Below the pieces are notes generated by a model. That model was not told where the DNA came from. It saw only the letters and a list, made by a program, of their open reading frames with translations, and did no database searches. A stretch of 64,000 nucleotides of DNA. Origin: Limnoperna fortunei (taxonomy: Eukaryota; Mollusca; Bivalvia; Mytilida; Modiolidae). How positions within the stretch are numbered: the first letter of the stretch is position 1; every line of letters begins with the position of its first letter. The position numbers were made by a program, and so were the translations under genes. Below, piece by piece: positions 57,271-64,000 of the stretch. The DNA lies in the NCBI GenBank assembly GCA_944474755.1, contig OX104116.1, positions 4,591,547 through 4,655,546 on the forward strand, read 5' to 3'.

Positions 57271-58934
57271 AAAACGTTTACGCAAACTGCATTTTTGCAA
57301 AATACATTCATAAAATACCATTCTCTTTCAATTTTGTTATCAAAACAGCATTAAATTAAAAAAAATCTTTAAGCCACATATGCAGGATTCAAGTTTGAAG
57401 TTTGTGAAAACCAAATTGTATTATACTGTTACAAATAAACATATATAAAGGTATTTTGATTTTTTCAATACTAAAATTATTAATTAACCTCGTACTTTAT
57501 TAACCATTCCTAAAACCTCACTCAATGTGGCTACAAATCACTGTGTAAACACTGCGTAAATGTATGTATTTGAATGTTACATCATCCTAGGAATATATAT
57601 TAATAGTATACCTGTATAAGCAAAGACAATCGATCGCGTGCAATCGATTAAAAATATCACAGCACAAAGACACATGGTATTTTGGACAGAAATATCACAG
57701 AACAATTGAAAAAATAACAAGTACAGTTTCTGCTGGACCAATCAATCAAATGTATTTCATGAGTTACTGATTTCTGGTAAAAGAAATGCCTGTGGGACAT
57801 TTATAGGACTAAAAATCCTTTGCTACAGCTTATATTTAGAAAAATAGAAAAATAATGAAAAAAATATACAATTTATCACTGAAAGAATGCAAGGGACGCA
57901 ACTCTATTCAAATTCAAACGTTTAGAATTAAAACGTGCATTGAAAATTAGAGTTTTGTATTCTAAAGAAAAGTATTTTGGTAAAAACGCTAAAAAAGAAA
58001 ATGGACGAGTATTTTCTTCAAAGATATGTTTATTCCTTCAACTAATGGAAACAATGATGGTAATTTGTAAAATGAGGACGGGCCTGCTGCATTGATATTA
58101 ACTTATTAGATACTTTTGTTTGGCCTAATTCTAAATTTGTTATATCGAAATTTTTGCAGGTTCTAAAAAAATCCAATCAACAATCCGATTTGCGTCGAAT
58201 TCTTTATCTAATTTTCTATTAAATATGTATGCCTTTTCACAGGCAGTTTTTTAATTCTACGTTCTATAATATGGTATACCCTACATATTTCTTTCTAAAA
58301 CATGTAGCGTTGCATAACACAATATAATTACATTGATTAAAGGAACTTCAAAAAACTATTTTATCACGTTTATCTGAATTAATATCTGCAACATCTGTTC
58401 GATAGCCATTTTTACATTGTAAAGATTTAAAATCGAATTACACACACATATAAAGTACCCTTCATAGTAATATTGTTTTATACGATGTCCTATTTAAATG
58501 AACTCTAAACAATTTATCCTATTCATTTGCATAACGCAAGTTAAATATATTTATCAAACTAAGAAATTCATTACATTTATTACCATGGTCCGATTCACCT
58601 TTCAACTGTAAACAGGGCATTAAAATTACAGAGGCAGAATGTGGAATATACAATATGTATAAATAATTGACAGAGAATTCAATTTTTCTAGTTCTAAAGA
58701 CTTATTTAATTACGGTTTTATCCTGTAACCATAAAATACATAGACAGCACGACAAAGAACATTTCGTGACGATTGCTGGGTATTTTGATCCGTAATCGAG
58801 CAATATCGTATGACAAACAACGTTTTTGTAAACCATTAATCATTAGCCATGGTGGTGTTTTGTTTTGCAAAATATCCCTAACAAGTGTTGTATTGCAAAC
58901 TAGTTCTAAATTGCAATAATCTCCTACTAGAACG
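57271..58934. other. Gene-free AT-rich region
   Basis: No gene or element recognised; some minus-strand phrases could be old retroelement debris, but nothing specific. Confidence 0.5.
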
Positions 58935-59060
58935 AATATTCATACCCTCGCGGTTTTTGTTTGTTTTTTTTTTTTTGTTTTTTTTCTCTTTTTTTTTGGC
59001 GAGGGTACGAATTTAGTCCCATTACTCATAATGTAGCAGAGCGGGAGTGAATCACTCCCG
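58935..59060. mobile_element. Fragment of the type-2 inverted-repeat family fused to a T-rich hairpin
   Basis: GAATATTCATACCCTCGCGG and GGCGAGGGTACGAATTTA flank about 45 bases of T-rich sequence, forming a hairpin. Directly behind, GTCCCATTACTCATAATGTA and CGGGAGTGAATCACTCCCG match the inner arm and interior of the element at 36123-36759 (GTCCCATTACTCGTAATGGA, CATCACTCCCGGG). This looks like a partial copy. Confidence 0.65.
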
Positions 59061-59696
59061 ACACTTTGATGTCCAAAAGAAGTTACATATACAATCAGAC
59101 GTGGTCGATCTTGATGTCTTTCCACAGTGTCACCATTTTTTTATCGGTTTCGTGTTAAATTGATCATTATTGATACGTGATGATAGTTATTGCCGTTTTT
59201 AATACCCGCTGTGCGTTGTGTATTAATTGACATTCGTGTCTCTTTTTAATTACGTATTCTATGTCAAAAACATTGAAAAAACCCGAAACTGAATATGTTG
59301 CATCTTGGTTAATACATATGTAAATTACTGGATGCTTACTACGGAATTGTTGTTATAGTATGCAAATTAGCACGTTTATTATAAATTAAGGTCACATTAT
59401 CCATATACGGAAAAATGATCAACATAGCATTTTCCACGTGCATCTTGAAAGACAACCAAAGAAATTTCTTTAATAAAGATCGTTTCGCGTTAGTGTCGCA
59501 AGGTCTAAAGCTTTAATAACGTAAAGAAGATGAATATTAATTTTAAATTTTATATATTAATTTTTTTTCTACATTACAAGCAATAGGACAGAATTCTGCC
59601 GTTAATCCGACAAATCACAAAACTAACTTCATATTATAACGGCAGTAAAATTCGGCCTAATCTCATACTAGTGTTATAATACAATTTATGCTTAAT

Positions 59697-59862
59697 GGTA
59701 CGGAGCACCAGAGTGAGCCCATTGCCTTTATTGGGTTCGGGTTACTCTTTCTGTTTTTTTTGTGTGTTTTGGTTTTTATTGCTTTTGTCTTTCTCCGGGT
59801 TTGTAAATGTCCCTTGACTTTTGATTCTTGTTGTACGGTCGGTTTTCTCTGCTATTTTTTAT
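59697..59862 (+). mobile_element. Orphan 3' tail of a Penelope-like element (copy 3)
   Basis: GGTACGGAGCACCAGAGTGAGCCC...TTTATTGGGTTCGGGTTACT...CGGTCGGTTTTCTCTGCTATT matches the last 165 bp of the copies at 10.8 and 38.7 kb. No RT sequence precedes it, so it is an extremely 5'-truncated insertion. Confidence 0.85.
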
Positions 59863-62800
59863 GACTTTGATATAGGTCGCCATAAGGATTTATCAGTCAG
59901 AGAAAATGTAATATTCACCATGCCGCTATTTTCAGGGCTGTAAAATCCTAATAGTGACCTTATATTAAAATTAGTAATTGTTTTATTACATGAAAAAAAT
60001 CACCATCGTCCTTGATCTGAACAACAGAGTTCGCTTAAAGTTTGTAATTGTTGTAATGCTGGTTACCCTTAATATTTTTAATACTGCATTTTGATATTAC
60101 TTGGCTGATAATCCTGAAATTCCAGTTTAAATTTCAAATATTGAGAAGATAATAAATAAATCAACAAGTTTATTTTTACAATTAAACAATATATTTTATA
60201 ATAATAGATGATCAAATTCAATGATTACTAACATTTAAATTTATAATATTATTAGAACAGTCATCGAATCAAGACTTGAACTACTAGTTACCTCACAATT
60301 GTACCGAGTGATAGCGCGTTATAAAATGGAGACAAATATATGGTCTAACCATGCTCTAATTGACATAGAGCCTAATTTGCAACATTATATTTCGATTCTA
60401 ATATATCTAAGAAATTTTTAAGACAAAAAAGTAAAACTTCGAAGAGGCTTTAAGACGACGCTTTAAATGGTAATTTTAGTTTTGAAATTAATAAAATATA
60501 TCCAAACGCATGTTAAAAGCACAAAATGACATAAAATATATGCTTATCATTTTCTTGAATAGATATCTTTATCAAGCAAAAAACATATTATGAAATCTTT
60601 ACAAACTTGCATCGTTCTAGTTTGAAATTCTTAGTTGAGCGTAAATGACGGCGGAATTCTAATTGTGACGTCCAGAACGGGATCTATGATTATTAGAAAC
60701 CTAATGTGATTTCAAAGCGTATGCCGAACGCCATATTAGAATGTTTTACTAGTGTTATATTGCATTAATCCTTAACTTTTGGTTTATTGGATTAACCCTT
60801 GACAAGTATTTTATTGCATTATCATTAAAGGGTGTTACATTGTATGGAATCTACACCACCCACAACTGAAAAGTCAGGTCAGCGTTTTTCACATATCGGT
60901 TATGCACATATAGAAGATTTTCCCACTAACTGTGAGAAAAGCAATTTTACCGAGGTGAATTTCTTAGACAAGATTGTATCGCCTTCCGAAAACATCGTTG
61001 CTATATGTAAGGACTTTTGTCGACCCTATTGGAGTTTGAAAGAAAATCGGACGTGACGTTTCAAACCGGAAGTAAATGGTTTTTTAGACAGGAAATGGTG
61101 TACTGAATCCGAAGGATGTGTGTCAACCAAAAATGATTTTTTTAAACCAGAAGTTACTTACTAAGCCAAAAGTCGATGACATTTTTAAGGTAGAGTCTTT
61201 AAATGACTATTGGCGAAGACCATATTTGTTCAAGACTTGCGGTTTGTGTTTCGACGATTAACATAGTCTTTGAATATTTAAATCGCAGTGGCTCGTATAC
61301 GCTCATTATATATGTTTTTGATAAAATCAAAAAAGTTTTCTTATACTTGTTTTGATTACGTACCATCAGTTTTCCTTTATCTATTATAGTTTTCGGTTTC
61401 ACAGGATCGATACCGAATAGAATTTTAGTGAACACAGTTTGTTGCGTTAGGCCAAGCTGATATGTCTAGTACTTTCTCAACTGTTTAGTAAGCAGAAAAA
61501 AGAAAAAAAAAACAATATAAACGTAATAAGATCATCTCACTTGAAGTGGGAAAAACTTTTATTATCTCTAGTTATCATGCAATCGCTTTTTGACTATGCC
61601 CGATAATTCTGGTACAACTACAATTAACTCAATGATAATAGGTGTAGAATACTAGAATGGTCACAAGAGTATCGACTACCGACTATTACGTAAACAGCTA
61701 AAATCTATAATTTATATGGAAGTGTTTGACTGAGCGTAAGAAACACAAAGACCAACTAATGATCCATAATAATTAAATATGCGTAATGGTAATACTATTA
61801 TGATTTCTTTCAGTAGACTCTCCCAAATAAACGAATATTTTATACATTAACCATTCAAAAAGAAACCAGTTTAGATTTGCCAATTCGTAAGTCAGCGCCA
61901 TCCTTAAGTTTAATGCTAATCTCAGGACACTTGAAAAAACAGAAAGTATACAAAACAATATGAAACTTTCTACTGTCCTTAAAATAAGATGTTCGGCTTC
62001 ATTTTAAAATTATGATCTTTCTGGTACAACGGACGTCACTTTTGTGAATTCAAATGAGCTACACCAGTGGTCAGATAAAACAATTTTCAATGGCTTGGCA
62101 CCTTACTACTGGACCAACATAATCCAAAATGCATCACCAAGACAAACTATCCATCCCAAAGAAAATCACTGTAGCGCAACTTTTTATAAATTCGGCTATT
62201 TAACTACATGTATAAAACTGGTTATTTGAGGCTATTTTATTTTCAACCAACAGATGCTTTCGGAACAACATGTTTATCGTTGCCTTACAAATAACAGCAT
62301 AGTATTTACTTATAGTAGAAAAAGGCAAAAGATACATAACGGATTAATGGTCAAGAGTAAATTTATACTATTTTAAATTGACAGTAAAAATTCGAAAACA
62401 CTTCCATACAGCTGAGATTTTCAAATCATTTTAAATAGATTGGTGAGGAAGCGTGATACAAGCGACTTGTAGACCTAACGTCATTACGTAAGTTAACGCT
62501 AATTCGCATATCATTTACAAAAGGATATCCCTAGTTGTTCGTTATGGCCTACCCTCCAATATTATCCCTATTTTATCACAAAACAGGAGCTAACAGATCG
62601 CCGGATGTATTGCGATAATACGGGTAAAACATGTCTGCATTTGTTCTATTAGAATACATGTATATGCCTGCCATTTATTACTTACAGCAAGCAGCAAATG
62701 GATATTTTTGCGTTTGACAACATTTAGACAAATGATTATAAATTATAATGATTGACTGTGGAAGAAATAGGTGAAATTTACTAAAGCGGGTTAGAACATA

Positions 62801-63199
62801 TTATAAATTGTGTATTTATGTAAATTATTTTGGCAAGTCTTAGAAAGTAGGGAATGTTGTTTATCTGCTTCGGGACGAATTGTTTTGTTAAAATAACTGA
62901 TCAATACACAAATGAAGTGTTTATGATGGAATCATTTATAATGATTCAAAAAGTAATCAGTTGACAATGTGTGTGCTTTTGCAAACATGTGTTGCAATAA
63001 TTTATTTCAGTAAATGTTTTGAACAATGAAGTACATTAAGACGTTTTATACACGAAAAGTACAAAACCATTATACGCTCTGGTGGTATATCTATTAATTA
63101 CCTTACATAATACTTATAATTTCTTTCCAAATGACGTCGGTGTTGTAAACTTTAATCTGATTGGGCATGATATCTTCCTTTTTTCCAAACTTTTCTTGG
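59863..63199. other. Gene-free AT-rich region
   Basis: No gene, RNA or transposon end recognised. Several 60-78 codon frames on both strands have no visible family features. Confidence 0.5.
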
Positions 63200-63207
63200 T
63201 ATATAAA
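63200..63207 (+). promoter_or_regulatory. TATA box of a putative secreted-protein gene
   Basis: TATATAAA lies 42 bases before an ATG that opens a signal-peptide-like frame. Initiation about 28-30 bases downstream would give a very short leader of 10-25 bases. A CRE-like ATGACGTCGG lies at about 63131. Confidence 0.45.
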
Positions 63208-63241
63208 CACTAAACGTTCAGTGTTTCAGAATATTTGGTTT

Positions 63242-63323
63242 ATGATTGCCATGCCTCTCCAAAGACTTTTAGAAACGATATTTTTATTCTCTTTGTTTTC
63301 ATCACTATATCATTCTCAAGAAG
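63242..63323 (+). CDS. First exon of a putative secreted protein (signal peptide)
   Basis: Frame MIAMPLQRLLETIFLFSLFS then SLYHSQE, ending at AAG|GTATGT (donor GT at 63324) in phase 1. It has the form of a signal peptide: short basic start, hydrophobic core of about 12 residues, small polar end. The second ATG (63251), in a GCCATG context, is an equally good start. Combination of a TATA box, a leader peptide and a phase-1 donor directly after it is typical of animal secreted-protein genes. The mature protein must lie in later exons, outside the window or not recognised in the last 680 bases. The product is unknown. Confidence 0.45.
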
Positions 63324-64000
63324 GTATGTATACTGACACTTTTTTCGCTAATGCATCGTAAATTTGTTCGTTCGCACTAAAAATTAATATGTCTATTATC
63401 ACCGCTAATTACCATACAATTAAAATATTGCGCTTTGTTGTTTATTTTAAGCCTATTGACTAATCTTGTCGAAATCTTACGAATTTCCAGAGCAATGTTA
63501 ATGGTTTAAAATACGTTTTGTACAACTTTTCTTTGCTATTTATCAATAAATGCAGTTTTCAAGGGCCCACAGTTTGTACCCTTTGGATTTGCGATTGCCT
63601 TAAAAAACAACATGTTAAAAAAATTGAAATATTTTGTAGATTGACAATCTAGCATGTTCCTCTCTGTAGCATAACTTTCCTTTTTGTACCTTTGTATGAA
63701 TTGTTGTAACCTACAACTACCTATGTGTAGACAGAAATGGAATGTCTTTATAAATTTTTAAGACGATACTTTAAATCACGAGGAGGCAATCTGACAGACA
63801 GAGTTGAAAGATCAAAGGTTCTTATAAATGAAATTTTAAATAAAAATTAGTATTTTAAAATTGATCAGAAATATTTGTCAAATACGATCAGGTATTTTCG
63901 CTGAGTCACAGGTCATTTTTCTGGATTTGACTCTTTCTAGGAATGTCAATAAATAACTTGAAGTGGGTCTAATTACTTATTGAGTGCATCCGTAGTTAAA
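63324..64000 (+). other. Putative intron 1 of the secreted-protein gene, to the window edge
   Basis: AT-rich, no second exon recognised. Confidence 0.35.

Overview
The window reads as animal nuclear DNA, most likely from a bivalve mollusc and perhaps a mussel. It is AT-rich, its genes have GT-AG introns, SINEs with a tRNA-like head are scattered through it, and decayed transposons of several classes are mixed with very large minisatellites. The species call is inference from repeat types and gene architecture. Nothing suggests bacterial or phage DNA.

One complete protein gene can be supported: a five-exon plus-strand gene at 7887-19736 (exons 7887-8103, 9234-9463, 12069-12201, 14822-14896, 16195-19736; all splice phases agree). 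It encodes about 1398 residues: a DZIP3-like HEPN domain with an R-x4-H motif, a STAND-type P-loop NTPase (Walker A GNPGIGKT, Walker B VLFVIDD) and a long ankyrin array. Twenty ankyrin units are nearly identical 99-bp repeats whose differences cluster at the usual ligand-contact positions. This is a sensor/switch/effector layout like innate-immune STAND proteins. At the right edge, a TATA box, a signal-peptide exon and a splice donor (63200-63323) look like the start of a second, secreted-protein gene running out of the window.

Layout: 1-7.5 kb holds four related minisatellites (44, 33, about 38 and about 70 bp), a LINE fragment, a SINE and a hairpin. 7.9-19.7 kb is the gene; its introns carry a 75-bp array that repeats the exon-2 splice donor six times, a truncated Penelope-like retroelement and two large arrays of one roughly 28-bp monomer. 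20-31.2 kb is dominated by 30-, 68-, 40- and 34-bp arrays. 32-41.8 kb has two inverted-repeat elements, a probable LINE ORF1 remnant, a 20-bp array, a decayed Penelope-like element and a LINE tail.

42.2-51.9 kb is a nest of DNA transposons: a PIF/Harbinger-like remnant is split by a 6.4-kb element with roughly 320-bp terminal inverted repeats, a 6-bp target duplication and a broken integrase-like (IS3EU-type) transposase, which is itself interrupted by a block containing a 168-bp palindrome. 52-60 kb holds a SINE with perfect target duplications, a decayed DIRS-like tyrosine-recombinase retroelement, another LINE tail, another SINE and an orphan Penelope-like tail. 60-63 kb shows nothing recognisable.
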